Shown here: positions 46,791-61,875 of the stretch, piece by piece
How positions within the stretch are numbered: position 1 is the first letter of the stretch
How the letters are laid out: the number at the start of each line of letters is the position of its first letter
NCBI GenBank assembly: GCA_000711775.1
Contig: ARYC01000151.1
Coordinates: 62,001-126,000, forward strand
Length of the DNA stretch: 64,000 nucleotides
Reading direction: 5' to 3'
Origin: Oxytricha trifallax
Lineage: Eukaryota > Ciliophora > Spirotrichea > Sporadotrichida > Oxytrichidae
Position numbers and translations under genes: made by a program
Notes under the pieces: generated by a model
The model's input: the letters and a program-made list of their open reading frames with translations, nothing else
Told to the model about the DNA's origin: nothing
Database searches by the model: none

Positions 46791-49074
46791 CATTAGATTT
46801 TTCTGTTTGCTTGCAACATTTAAGTTCTTTGAGATATCTCAGGTATTTCATGTTGATAGACAGAGGTTAATCTCAAACTTAATGATAATTTTATTGCATG
46901 AGAATTATAAATAGTAAATATAGTAATATTTAAAATACGGTAATAGCTTGTTTCGTATAGCAATGTATTCTTTTCAGTTTATTGATCCCAAAGCAATATG
47001 ATCTGCTAAAGAAGGAAGATTTTATCACAAGCCTCCTTCTCTCTTGAAACATAATCGAAATAATCTCAACTTTTGCTTCATCAAGAAGTAATTCTTTAAA
47101 TTTGTTTATCATCATAATATTTTTTATTGCTTTCTCTTGGAGAATCGTCTTGAACAGAAATCTGAATCACAACAGTAATCGATAAGTTAATTGAACTCCA
47201 CAATACACCACTTTCTACAACAAATTATGAATAATAATTGATAAATGAGCTTGAAATATTATTTTAGTAAATCTTAAATGTAGTACCACTTTATTTAGCC
47301 CCAGTTTAGTGAATATATATATTGAGATATCTTAACCAAACAGGATTTTCTAATAGTTAGAACTGAAATCTAATAATTTACTTATAAATAACATTAATGA
47401 TCACATTTTTCCAAACAGTTTTTGTTGAAGTATCAAATTATAATAATGGATTAATGCATTATTAAGTAATATATTAAAAATCAAATCTTTAAATTTATTA
47501 TTACTTAACTTGTTTTTATAAGTTTAATATATTTTTATTATTGAAGAATGAAAATATTAGCTGAGTTATGAATAGGATTAGATTTATAAATAATAGATAT
47601 GTCTAGAATACAAGTTAGCATGAATAGGATTAGATTTTTAAAAGAATAATTTAATATCTATGAATGAGAAATGAATGATTTTGAGTTGTTTAACAATCTA
47701 TATTAATTAATGGACTCTTAAGCCCATTATTAATTATGTGCAGATATTAGATATCTTTTTATTTAAATAATAATAAAATAAATGGAATACTAAGGCATCT
47801 TTTTATAAATAAAAAGTATTATTATGTTATAAGTATCCCCAAAGATTCTATTTAGCTTCTAATTGAAATCAGGCATCCTAGCTATTACAGTATTAATTTT
47901 ATGATGATGCTTTTTTGTTAGTGTAATTTTTTGGTTGCTTTGAATAGCGTGAAGATAATTTGAGGGATAAAAACATATTTTTGTATAACTTACTAGTTTC
48001 AAATATATTACAAATTTAATAAAAGAGTAATTTAAAAACCTTTGAATTAGTTGATTAAACCAATGATGTTGTTCTTATCTTTAAAAAAATTATTTTTATG
48101 AAATTAATATGCTCAAATCATAAAATAATACATTGCTTTTAAAGATTACTATGAAGATGCTTTTAAAGAATAGGTAAAAAAATTATTAGTCATTAAATTA
48201 TAATTTTATCAAATTTTATCTCTTAAACAAAAACTAACTTTATTTTAATTTTAATTCGGATTCATTACTTATCTTATTTTGTAATAAATTATATACATTT
48301 ATTTATTTTAATGAAGTTTATATGCGTTAATGACTAACTATAATTTGCAGTAATGGTTTTCGTCTTTATCTATATTGTTTTATGAGCAATATTTATATTT
48401 CAGCAATTATTAAAGATATATTTGTATTTTAGGATCGAAACTACTCATCTTTTTCACTGATTTTTTCGAAGTTTATTTAACAAGTACACAAAAGATTTTA
48501 TCAATACGCTTCAAATTAAACTTTAAAATAGTTTGCGAAAAATTATATTAGTAAACTCAAAAATTGACAATTTAATTATTGATAAACAAAATTATGAATG
48601 TTTTTATCAAGAGAAAAATATTATTTATATGTTAAATTAATATTAAATATATATATCAAAAGCTTAAATTTTATTAAGCTAAAAATTGAATCAAACATAT
48701 TTAAATAAAAACAGCTTCAAATTAAAAGAAATTAATCTATTTCAACTTCAAATATTTTGAATATTACTTCTTTAAGAGTATGTACTTAAAAAATATATAA
48801 TAATAAATTAGAGAAAAATACTAATTGTGATATCTGAGGGTAATAGAAATGGAAAAATTAAAAATGATATTTTTTAACATCACAGGACTCTTCTTGACTA
48901 TGATTCATATATTCAGCAGCAAAATGTCAAATTATCTAATTTTAACTAGTCTTTACATACTTTTGGTTTAGACTATATAATCAAGATTTGTATTGAATAA
49001 ACTGATATGTAGAATGAAATAAATAAGTAATTGTAATTATAGCAATAGTAAATGTAATTTTTAAATAAAAGTTT
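46791..49074. other. AT-rich stretch, nothing recognised
   Basis: No supportable gene. The standard-code minus frame at 46930-47115 shows no recognisable motif. Confidence 0.42.
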
Positions 49075-49275
49075 CACCTTTTTCGTCATTCTCATCTAAA
49101 TCGTCTTCTTCACAAAAATTCAGTTCTTGTGCAGTTCTCTCTGTGACTTCTTGAACTCACACTACGTTGACGTCTTCAGTCTTATCAGGTGCAACCCCTG
49201 TAAAAATAAAATTTTTACTATGATTTTTATAACTTACATTAATGTTAATTGATAAAGGTTTTTGATCAGACATTT
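49075..49275 (-). pseudogene. acidic-exon gene family, copy 3
   Basis: The minus-strand exon from 49197 begins GGGTTGCACCTGATAAG after TTTTTACAG, reads GVAPDKTEDVNVV, then an acidic stretch (NFCEEDDLDENDEK). The 40-base intron 49198-49237 has a GTAAGTTATAAA donor very close to that of the 37548 copy (GTAAGTTACAAA). The same exon layout and acidic end link it to copies 1 and 2. One TGA lies within the exon. Confidence 0.4.
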
Positions 49276-52200
49276 TTCATTTTTGATTATTATTAATTAA
49301 TTTGTTTTTAAATTTCAAATTATTTCAAAAAAATATTGAATAATTCTATATAATATAATCATTATCATTATGGTTTTAGAGATCACTCACCAACTATAGC
49401 AAAAGGGTTTATTTGGAGGAAGTGAAGGCGAGGGACATGTGCTCTGAACAAAATTTGAGCTATACTTGCCATTAAATTGGTGATGCAAATTCTTCAACTT
49501 GGCTAGGCTGGAGAAAAACCAGATTCACTTTTATCACAGCTGATGAGCTAGAGAGAGAGGTATCATAATTAAATATACCAGTTTCTTCAATAACTATAAG
49601 ACCATATACATCGAGAAGGACCGTTACCTAATTAAGCCTATCATATAAAGAAGTCGAAAATATGGATACTCAGCTTATGAGTATACTTTATCTACACCTA
49701 AATCAAATCAACTTATAACCTAAATGATAATTATTATAATTAACTATAGATGAGTGCATATTTAATAAAGAGATGTCTAATAATTTTAATATTTTTCAAT
49801 TATTTCGCGCTAATTTATTGATACTATATAATCTGATCTGGTCTTAGGTATTTAAATAATTTTTCCGTTATCAAAATTAAAAGAATTTACAAAGCAATAT
49901 TTATGTTTATTAATGAAGCAGAAATCTAATTATTTAATTTATTTTCAAAATTAATTTTATTATTGTAGAAAATATTCTTAAATATTAAACATATAAATTC
50001 TTAATAATACATTTTTATTTTTAATCCCTTTACAAGACATTTTATATGTTTTTCAGTTATAGCCTAAGATTTTCTATGGCTATTAATGAAAACATGATTT
50101 CTCATATAAATTTAATATGGATATTTGAAGAATTTGATCTAAATTCATTGAATTAACTAAAATAATCTTATCAGCTTGCCTTTATAGTATCTTTTTATGT
50201 AAATTTATGAAGTAAATTCAGTCTTACATAATGTTTTATTTTCTTCGATTATCTTATCAACTAACTGCCTATTGTACAACTTAAAAAAAACTTTCTTATA
50301 AAATATTCTTTTAAGTATTATATTTTGATTATTTATTATTCTTGATATCATAAGAAAACACAATTTACATATCACTCTGGTGTTATTATATGTTGTTAAA
50401 ATATCCCACTTAACAGAACTATTGGTTGTCTACAAGTTGCTTGATGTGCAGAACATCTTTCTTAACATTTCACACCTAAATTATTTCTCTATCTAAATAT
50501 AATTCTTATGTTTTTTAAACTCAAAGATCAAGCATAATATTTTTGATTTCAAAAATTTATTAATATATTTAAGTTAATGAAGTTTTTTATTAATATCACA
50601 TCTAAATGTGAAAAAAAAAACTAAGCAAATTATAATCATTAAATAATTCTTCTTTAGAATTAGTAAGTTATGATTAAACACTAAAACAATCCCATTTAAA
50701 TAAAGGAAGTTTAATTTTAAATGAGATATGTTAAAACAGAATTTGATATCATTTATCAATTTGGCTGTTTATTTTCAATTAATCCAATTAGGGAAGTGCA
50801 GATTTTTCAGGGGAGTGTGGTCAAAAGATAATATCTGTAAAAGTTTGATGATTTATTAATTATTCATAAACATTAATATCTATGGAATCCAGACGCAGCT
50901 TTCATTGAATTCAAGAGTTATCAATTATATTTGCTAAAGATAGTATCATGTAATATGTACCTTAACTTAAAAATTCCTTTTAGAGAGGCTTTTCTACATA
51001 TTTCTTTTTTTATCTTTGACAAAGTTAATGGATTTATTACTTTCAGTCTTTAAAGAATGCTTAAATAACAAATTAGCACTTTCTCTTGTAGATTACTAAT
51101 AGTAATATCTACAAGCTTTAATCGGCTAAAAAGTACTCATATAGTTGTAAATTGTTTTTTATTTTTAAAATTACAATTATTCTTTAGCATGATAATAAAC
51201 TAATTTTCCACTTTTTTGTTTATTTTTCTATAACATAATCACAAAGTCATTGCTCCTGTTCTTCGTGATGATGAAGGCAAGAATAATAAATTAATGGAGA
51301 AATTAAATATTTAATAAAATCCAAGTAAGATAACTCAAATCATAATAATCTTAAACATATCCAACATAAATAATATATTATATAAATCGGGAATGCCAAT
51401 ATTGTATAATATAGCAATTAAATAAATTCATTTAATGGTTAGTTAAGCCATATTTATTACAAAATATAATAATTAAAAATTCACGTTTGTTTTACCTCAG
51501 TTTTTATAATTCTAATATTTTCAATTCACAGATATTAAAAGCAAAAGAGACGAGTCTAAAGGTAATGCATAAAATATAACTGTTTAATTAAAATTACGAA
51601 AGTTTTAGAAATATTAATAAATTATAAATTTCATTTTCATCTTTTTTATAATCTATCTATTTTAGTATAATATCAAAGCATTAATAGTATTTTATATTTA
51701 GCATAAATAATTTATTAAAGTGAGAGTTTATTTAAGATATTTTCTGCAAACTTTTTTAAATATTAAAATTAATTAAATATATATGATTAGAGCATATTTA
51801 ATCAAAATATAGCATAGATTTAAAATTATGAAAATAAATTTATTGATTAATCAATCTTTCTTAATAAAATATTATTTATTAATATTTTATTGTTTAATCT
51901 TATTTCTAGTCATTAAAACACTAATTAAGAATAAATATATAATTATTAAAGTCTGTTTCTAATATTTATTTGATAATAAATTATTTATTTATTTACACTT
52001 TTACCTCTAGCTTTATTTAAATATTAAATTTGTTAAATTAAGAATAAAAAAAAGAAGCATATTAGATTTAATTATCATAAATGTATATGAAGGAACAATT
52101 AGAGAACAGAAAGCAGGAGAGGGAGAACTAAACAAGTATCGTTAGGATTGATAATTAGGTCAGAACAAATCATAAATGGCAAAATAAAAATACTTTGTCA

Positions 52201-55035
52201 TTTTATATTTTAAGGAATTTCACAGTTTATCTTATTTTCTAAACTCTTAAAATTAAAAATCATTAAGTGATTAGCTTTCTATTTATTTGAGTCCTTAAAT
52301 TGTTTATGAATTTATATTGGTTTATCTAATGATAAATCTATTTCATTTGTGTAGATTTTTGATTGTGCAAAGATTATTATGATTAGATACAGATATTATA
52401 ATGAATTAGATTACTTTAAAGTCGTTTATAATTCTTTAAAAAGAAGAACTCATCAATATCGAATTCATCTTATACAACTCTGAATAGTACATATAAAAAG
52501 TAATTTCTGTGATTTGAGTTGGGTATTGTAAGGATGTCTCACTGCAATTGAGAGTTTTCTGATGTCAGTTTGTCCCAATAGACGGTGGAAAGTAAATCAA
52601 AGTTGAATTAAGCATTTGAAAATGAAATGGCAATGCCAATATAAATTGAATATGGCTTATAAAAAATTAATAATTAGATACATTTATCACCACATTGATC
52701 AAGGTCCAACTGCTAAGGTTTTAGACAGGAATTTTAATCAATAAGGGTATCTGATTATAGTAAAAAATATTATACATAAGACTCTAACTAAGTAAGAATA
52801 GTATTAACTCACATCTTAGAACTAATTGAGTGTTTTATAATATATAAAACTTAATATATTACCTTAATAGCATCTGACGGAGGTATTAATTTAATACTTT
52901 GGCGTTGGCAATACATATTTATAAAATAGTGACGTTCCAACTAAATTCCAACTTTGATTTAATTTTAAACAATTATTTATTAATATAAAATGGCTAATTT
53001 GATTTAAAAACTAGAATTCATACCATATTATTTAAAATATTTACAAAATATTGAACATATTTAAAATTATATCAACTTATTCGTAAAACCTCATGAATTT
53101 TTTAAGAATTAATTTAAGGTAGTTCAATAGATACATTAAAAAGTTTTATTGTATTAGCTAAAATCAATTATTATTAGTGTTAGAGATTATAATAAAACTT
53201 AGATTGTTTAATATAAAGGGAGAATAAAACAATAATCCAAAACTAATGTTGCTTTAATTAGTAGTATAATTTTTTTTAATTTATCAATTTAATAATAATT
53301 TCTAATTAATATATATATATGTACCTAATGATCTTAATTTTTAAAGAATTATGAGATTTTATCTTAAATTACCTTAAAAATAAATTAAATTAATGGAAAT
53401 AATGCGAGCAATATTAATTCGTTAATTTATTAATTATTATAAATATAGTCAATCAAAATAAATGTCTTTTATATTGATGAGAGAAAGTGAAAATATAGTA
53501 AATTAGTATATATTACGCTCCATAATAATAGCATATTGAGGAAGTCTCATAGGGATTAAAAATATACCTACCTTCTTAAGAACCTTTGAAAAGCTATATA
53601 TGCTCATTTTCACAGCTTGTAAGCATTTGTGCTATGAGTATGAGCCCTTGAGGGTGACCCATTATAAGCTGATGGCAAATTTATCAATTTTTGCTTGATT
53701 TTGATGCATATCATAAAGTCATATCAAACCAAGCCAAATCTATACTATAACGTCAAATAATTTGAATATGAGTATATCCTTATCAATTATATCTATAATT
53801 ATGGCTTCATATTCATTGAGATCCACTATAATTGATACCAAAGGTAAAACATTTATCTAAGCTTGATTAACCATTTATGCCATAGTTGTCCATAAAATCA
53901 AATGAATTCCTTTTAGTATTTCTCAAACACTATCAAAAGTTTTAATTATTATTTCTAGTAAATACGAGAATATCTTTAGATGGAAATTAAATATTGTTCA
54001 GTAGAGTAAACGCATTAATAAATAGCTAAGATTTAGAGTTAAACTTTTATATATCTGTATCTGATTCTTTTGATTCATTAAAGGTAAAATTTATTGCAAT
54101 ATATTGTATGTTCTATGTCCTAATAAAAGTGGATACTAAAAAAATCTTTAGACATATTATTATTTGATATCGAATTACTTATCTTTAACTTTAAAAGAAT
54201 TATGGACTTTTGCAAATTTATAACAAGTTGAAACAAGCATATCAGCTAATAAGTAAGATTAAGTCTGAATGGATTTACTTACAAGGTTAGTTCGATGAGG
54301 GAGATGGGAAATTACTTGAATTTTAACAATGAGATTTCTACATTTTATTTTTAGGGACTAATCGATGCTAGAATATCCTTTTTTCTGTATTTAAAAATCT
54401 AAAACAGACTATTTACAGAGAAGAAAGATTAATTTAAAGTAATTAATGTAATTGTTGTAAATAATCCTATTTATGATGACTTATCTGCCATAAATATTTT
54501 CTCACATGAAAAGAAACTTACTGAATTTATTAAGATTTAAGAGTAATATCAGTGTGATGGTGATCAATAAAAATTGCAGCTCATTGTTTCAAGACATTTA
54601 TATCAATAATTATAGTAGTTTTTATTCTAAAAATATGAGCTATTACACATCAAAATGAAAATATTTTATCCGGTTTTTATTAAATTGCTTAGCCAGATTT
54701 GAAATAATAATCCTTCTAATTAATGCAAAGAATATAAGTAAAAGCATTTTGAAAAGGTAAAAATATAAACAAAATATAGCTCACATTCATTCATTTATAA
54801 TTTAAGGAGATACTCAAATATTTAGAGCATTATAATTACTAAATTGTTTTATAGGCTTATTAAAATGTAATAATTTTTAAGTTATATATTAAGAATGTCT
54901 CCTAGATTCAGTTAAAATAGTATAAAAATCGCGAATATTTAAATTCTAAATATATGACTAATTATAAATTGAAGCATTATTCAAACATTATTATAATTAT
55001 TTTTTAAAAAATTGTTTGATTTTTATATTTATATA
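49276..55035. other. AT-rich desert, nothing recognised
   Basis: Nearly 6 kb in which no frame carries a recognisable motif. Mildly GC-richer patches occur at 49400-49700, 52520-52760 and 53500-53900 but give no convincing protein. Short strings such as AAATCAAAGTTG recur inverted near 52595 and 52945, too short to call an element. Confidence 0.4.
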
Positions 55036-55038
55036 TTT

Positions 55039-55090
55039 AAAATGGGCTCAAGTGATAAAATTCATATTTTTACTACTTGAGCCCATTTTT
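55039..55090. repeat. short hairpin, AAAATGGGCTCAAGT arms
   Basis: Arms of about 22 bases with roughly two mismatches (AAAATGGGCTCAAGTG... and ...CTACTTGAGCCCATTTT) around a loop of a few bases. It is GC-richer than its surroundings. It could be a transcript hairpin, a terminator-like structure or a tiny foldback element; no gene lies next to it. Confidence 0.65.
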
Positions 55091-58000
55091 ATTATATTAT
55101 TAAAAAATGAAATTATTTATACTTATTTTTATTTAAATTTGTTTTTATTTATTAAACTATTTTTCTATTAAAATGAAAGTAAATTTATTCATAGTTTATT
55201 ATTTCAGTCTAATAATTTATTTTATTTTTAAAAAGTGTTTATATTTAAAGATTTTATACTTTTAATAGTAAAATTTCCAAAAATTACTCATGTTTTATAT
55301 TAGGAGTAAATGAAACTTAATTTTAATTAAAATCATACTTCAACTCTATATCCTGCTATAATAAAATTTTTATTTAGAGATTTAATTTAAAAATATTAAT
55401 ATATATTGGGCTCTAGCAGCAAAAATAAATATATTTTAATTCTTAAATTCACAATAATAAAAAGATCTTGAATAAATTAATCATAATTTTAAAATACAAT
55501 ACTAAGAATTTTCCAAGTAACTATTATATTCATTTCTTTGTATTTAAGAATTTCTATATTTGCAATTTTTATACTATTTTGACTGATTGAAAACCTTATA
55601 AATATTTATTTATATATGATGATTAATTGCAATCAGCATTTTCAATTTTATGTACTCAACATCTTTATCCACATATTTAAAATTCACATATTGTTGTAAA
55701 CCACATTGTTTAGGTGAAATAATGCTGTCATTTCTTAATCTAATTAATATTGAACTAGAAAAATAAGTATCTTATATCTTTAAATGATGGTGGGGAAATA
55801 CTGAAAAACTTATTTTATGATGCACCAATAGAATAATCTGAAAAATTAAGTTATCTTAAAATAAAAATTCTTTTAAATACTAATTTAGTTTATAAAAAAT
55901 GGAATTCTATAACTAATTCTAAATCTTCATAAAACAAACGATTCAAAATTAGGGATTTCAATTTGAAGTACTTAATTGGTGAATTTTATATTGGGGAGTC
56001 TTCCGTAAAAATTTTTATCATTGAATATATGATAAATAAATTATATTCATTATTAAGGTGTTATCCCACCTTTCGAAGAATATCATATGAAATTTGGTTA
56101 TATAAAGCTAGTCACATTTCTCATTAAGAAGATAAACAAAATTGAGGTATTGTTCTACCCCACATACATGATTATTGAATCCATTTTTTATATTATTAGT
56201 CAATCATGAGAATGAATAATTTTTCATAATAAGTATCTTCATGTTAAATGAGTTTAAAATCAAAATCCATTATAGGATGAGCCAATCAATTTATACTTAA
56301 TTAATTTCGGGAAATTTATAAGGAAACCATCTATAAATTAAAATAAGGTATTTTAATTTATAAATATTATCATTATTGAGGATAAATATATGATTATAGA
56401 AGTTATTTCAGGGATTCATATATGATTATGACCCTTTTAATAAACGGTTAATTTTTTTCTTATTTCCATATCCACTAAGTGTAATACTTTATTTTTACAA
56501 CTAATGAGGAAAAAGTAACAAAAATGCCATGAAAATAACAAAATATAGTAAGAAATATTCAGTTTATTTTATTATATTATATTATAGTACTATTTTTATA
56601 ATAATCAATTCATCAAGAGCAGTCCAATCCTTGATTTTATATAAAAAATTACAATGTCATATTAAGATATAAAAAATCTACAAAAATATTTTCACCTAAA
56701 TGTGTCATGCCTAACAGTTGATAACTATGGTGAAAAAGGTTATTAAAAAAGAGTTGATCATATACTATAAAGAATATACAATTAAAATTATTAAAATCAA
56801 GTTTGGCAGTGAAGTAGTAGAAGTAATTAAATTAAAATAATAAATATTATTCATCACTAAAATGGTTGTGATATTATAATTAATATGAAAACATAAGCTT
56901 GATTTAAGCAAATTTCTCGCTATATATCCCTTTTTTCTGTTCAATTTAATCGCTTTGTTATTGAGATCCGCATTAGTTGTTATCTTCTTTTTTTTCATCT
57001 GAACTTCATTTTATTTTGCAGTATGTCAATATAAAAAATTAAAATGTTATAACTTTATTTAGACAATAAAAAGCTTATGAAATTGGACTAATTTATTAAA
57101 AAATAATATATTAAATTCGCTAAATATGTTAAGGTTTCATAAAAAATTGAAGATTTATCTCAGAACAAATAAAATAAGAATAAATAGTATATTTAACGCT
57201 AAAATTTTCAATATGATTCCCCTAATCAATTTGCCATCATTTCATTTATTATATTGAAAGTAATTAGAAGTTATTGGATTCCATCATAACAATTTTTAAT
57301 TGTAACTACAGGCAATATAATATAATTTATCACTTTAATTTCCAAGAATATAAAGTGATATTCTATCATAGATTGAAACTTTTTAGATTAAAATAAAATT
57401 GAGATGTTTAATATAGCCAAAAACGTATTAAATATTTTGAAGAAATAACTATTAGTATAATTTAAAACTGACATTCCTTTAAACAAACAAAGTGTTTAAA
57501 TGAGTAATAGTGCTTATAAATTTCTATTCTTTAATGTTTTTTATAATATCCTTGTAAATGATAACTATTATTTATATAACTATAAAAGCACTGCATTTGC
57601 AGCTGACTTTTAAATAAAATAGCTGTAAAAATTATATTAATATTTGAGGACAACTAAGTGAATAAAGAAGTATCGATTGTAATTAATATTCTAGAATTCT
57701 TCAATTATTGAATAGTTTTATTTTACTCATTAAGGAGATGAATATGCTTATGTTTTATAAGCTGATTTATCAGAATTAGATATAAATATATTTTCTTTAT
57801 AGAATTAATATTAATTAATTGAAATAAAGTTTGAATCAAGTAATCCTAAACGGTAATTTGATATTACTGGATTTAAATTCTATCAATTTACTTATTTAGT
57901 GTATTTTGGAAAGACTAAACTAATTTATTAGCAATTCTCAACTTAATTTCTGAAACTTATATTTTTATTATTAAAGTCCAAAATATTGCTTGATTAATGA

Positions 58001-61000
58001 ATAAAGTATAAAAGGAATTTCAAAATTGTTTAAATAATAATAATTATAACAATAAGTATTATAGTATTATTGCTGGAATAAACAATTATTTTATTTTTCT
58101 TACCTAAGCAGTTCATCCACCAATAACTTATTATTAAAGTAATATTATCTCTTAATCTCTAAAAACCAGATTGATTTGAGTATACTCAATTTTCTTAATG
58201 CACAAATTAAACTCATTAATTAGAAAATAAATTCACAAGAAATTAACTTACTAAAATACAAGTAAGTTATAGAAAAAATAATTATACAATTGTTCGTTTT
58301 AAAGCAGATGAGAGAGGTGAGTAAATATGCTAATTAAATATAAAAAATGATAAAATTAATTCTCACAATGACTAAGCTGCAAAATAATCATATTTAAGAA
58401 GGAATTACAAAGATTTTTAGCTGGGGAAACTTCCAAATTTTAATGTATATTTTTTGTGTTAGATAGCAAATTTACAACAAAACCTTCAAAGGGAATAACT
58501 AATTAATAAACATTGTAAGTATTTTCTTCAGTTATTATAGATTAAGTAAATGTTCTTAGTAAAGCAATAAATATTGATAAAACACAAACTTTAGGTAATT
58601 TCTACTTCTACTTTGAACTACAGCTACACCAACTTCGTGGCAGTTAGAATTTTTCTGATGTATTAAGTTGATGTTCCTTACTCAAAGGGTTTAGAGGTTA
58701 GTGTTATTACTGTTATTGATGTTGAAGGAGGTGTTAGTAGTTGTTGTATTGCACGTATTGATACTGGTTATTGTTTTTAGTCATTGAGTATGAGTTGAAA
58801 AGCTGATGTCTAAAAGTGGAACAATTCCATGTAACGTTTGGCATATTTGAATAATATTAATTCGGTTTATAATATAAAATTAATATTTAAATCAAATATT
58901 GTAATATTATATTGTATTTTATGGAATTCATGGCTAAACTAATTATTCTTTAGATTGGGGATTTAAACAAAAATAAAATAAATAAATCATCAAAATTAAT
59001 CTTCATAATATGATATGATTTATCCTCAAATAGAATTTATTAACACTTCAAAACATTAAACAAAATTTATTTTTATGTTTAATGAGTTATTAAATAATAA
59101 TTTGTCATAATTACGATAAGAAATATACATAATGGTATATAAATGAAAGTTATGGTCAGATTATGATTGATGCTAGATTACTATCAATAATTAAACTTTT
59201 AAATTTTATCATTATAGTTAATTTAAAGGAGCTCATATTTAAAAAATGAACTTAAAATTGTTTGAGAAAAACATAAAATCCAAGTATCTTTTTAACTGTT
59301 TTATGTGCTTTTACTTTTTATAATTTTTCTATCGAGAAACAATATATACATTATTTGCAAATATAAAATGAAAATAATACTTTGAACATTTATGTTTTAG
59401 TGCATTTTAAAAGAATTTAGCACTTAAATCTCTAGAGAACAGCAAAACCATATTTTTTAATTAAGACAGTACATATGCTAAAAGTTATTGTAAATTATGC
59501 GTAACTTATAGAGACATCAGCTATCTCCTATATAATGTAAATTCTGCTGTATTTACAAATAATATAGCAGGAATTAAAGCCCATAAAATTGGATACTATG
59601 AATACAAAATGGGAGTATTTATTTAAGCAAACCATTATGAATTGTAAAGATGTTATTGACAAAAACACACTAAGAATACCTCATGGTAATCAATCTTAAA
59701 ATTGTAAAATTAGGAGTCATTTTACCAAATGTATAATTATTATTAATATTAATATTTATGTGAATATATTTCTTATTTAATTTGAATTATTTTGATTTAT
59801 AATAAATTATAAATTACCGCATATATCTTTTGAGTATTTGACGATATTAACTGTGGAAAAGCGAGCTTTGCCATCGTTCTATGAGCATCTTGTAATATGC
59901 TTTAGAAGGCATTATTTCTCTTCTTTCCATTTCAACTCTAAACAAGCAGTTTCATTAAGAAATAAATCAAAGAGGAAAAACTTAAAGAGTTATTGGTCCA
60001 ATCCTTATTTTATAAACTGCGACATTTTAGTTTTAATATAGACACTATTAATGTAAAAGATTTATATGTTTTTGGTTTATCATATAAACTATTTGGATAT
60101 ATAAACATTAATTTAATAATTAACTAGAGTCATAAGACATAAAATCAGTTGAAATCCTTAGAGACAGATGTCTGAATTTTACTTATTGGATAAATTAACT
60201 AAATTATTCTTACAAATAGCATCAAAGAATTATTTAGTTTTGAAATTTTATACATAAAAATATATAATATTTAGTAGAGAAATTGTTATTTTAAATGAAT
60301 AAATTTATACTTTGCTAGAAGATTGTTTGATTTATTCTATAAATAATATATTAAAATAGAATTATTCTATTAAATATATTTTTAAATAGATAGATTAAAA
60401 TTTTACTTTAGGAAAAATAAATATTATATTATACCATGTGATTAAAAAAATGAAAAGAGTGATGTTATTAATTACAATTTGAGACTTGTCTCTTTAAATG
60501 TTCTCATTTCTGCCTGCTCCTCCTTCTTCTTCAATTATTGATCTTGATATAATTTATATTTTAATTTTCTATTTGATCAATGCATAACCTCCAATTCTTT
60601 TGTATTTTTGTCTTTTTTGGGGTGATAAAAATACTAATAATTAAATCTAATCAAGGTCTTATGGACATAAGAATATATCGAGTTAAGGGTTTAGTCCTTT
60701 GGTACACTATTTTTTAGGGTTTGTATCCTCATTCTTATTCTTCTTTATATGTTTTATTGTTTTGATTTCTTCCTCTGTTTTTATATCTGTGTTTTTGTTT
60801 CAATTATATTTCTTTAATGCTTGTTAACAATGACTTCGTAATCTGGCATTATTTTCTAGAGTTTTTTGCAATATTTATCATTTAGAGACATTAACTTTCA
60901 TATAATATCAAAGTTAATTGTGATTAGTTAAAAATATCTTTCTTGATGAACTCTTCTTTTTTTATAAGTACTTTAAATTAAATATGTATTGATAGTCGAT

Positions 61001-61839
61001 TGAGTCATATTAAAATATCAAATCCTTTTATTACTAGTAGATTGATTTGACTGTTCATAAAAAAGAATGAAAACAAGTAATTTAATCTTTTGGTTGTCTT
61101 TATGGAATTTTGTTTTTTCCTTTTTTCTTTAGATTAAGAGTAATCTTTTATGCATTTGAGCAAACATGAAGTGTAATTTCATATAAGGATTAGCAATCAC
61201 TATTTTATATTCTTAAGTGTAAATCAAGGATTCTTAGAGTAAATGCAGAGTTATTGAATTTCTAACAATTGTTCCCAAGATTCTTTTGGGATATTGTAGT
61301 TAAATCTTTTAGTTTTAGCGTAGTATTCCCAGTGTCATGGTTGGTATTTCAAATGGATACATCCTCTGACATTTTTTTATTTATCTAATAGTGATATATA
61401 TATATATGAATCTTTTAAATAATATTCTTATTATTGATAAGGGGTATTATATACTTTTCATTAAATTCTCATTTTTAAATTACCGTTTGGGAGTCCTAGA
61501 CATACTTATATTTAATTCACTCGTTTCGTCGCCATTCTCAAATTTATATAACCTTTTAGTGGAGATTGGAGAAGTCTGATGGAAGAGGTTGATTAATATA
61601 TACAGTTGGGTCTTATTGAAAATTATTCACAAATCTCAATATCTAATTAAATCACTGATAAATCTATATATTACAATATTAGATTTGAATATTAATTTTT
61701 AATCATAATTTGATTTATATCACTCTAAATATGGAGTAAGTTATCACTTTAAATATGAATTTTAGACATCAGTATTGTTTGCCCATCTTTCTTGTTCATT
61801 TATACTTTTGAAATTTTTGATATTTTTTAAACTATTACA
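55091..61839. other. AT-rich desert, nothing recognised
   Basis: No supportable gene, RNA or element. Standard-code frames at 56765-56998, 59838-60041 and 61391-61579 show no motif and are short enough to be chance. Confidence 0.4.
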
Positions 61840-61875
61840 TCATCTACGACTTCATCGACAACCTCATCAACAACT
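61840..61875. repeat. 12-bp tandem repeat TCATCNACNACY
   Basis: Three consecutive 12-base units (61840, 61852, 61864) differing at two or three positions. On the minus strand they would read Glu-Val-Val-Asp repeats, on the plus strand Ser-Ser-Thr-Thr. The pattern of third-position differences is compatible with a coding repeat, but no gene around it could be supported. Confidence 0.5.
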
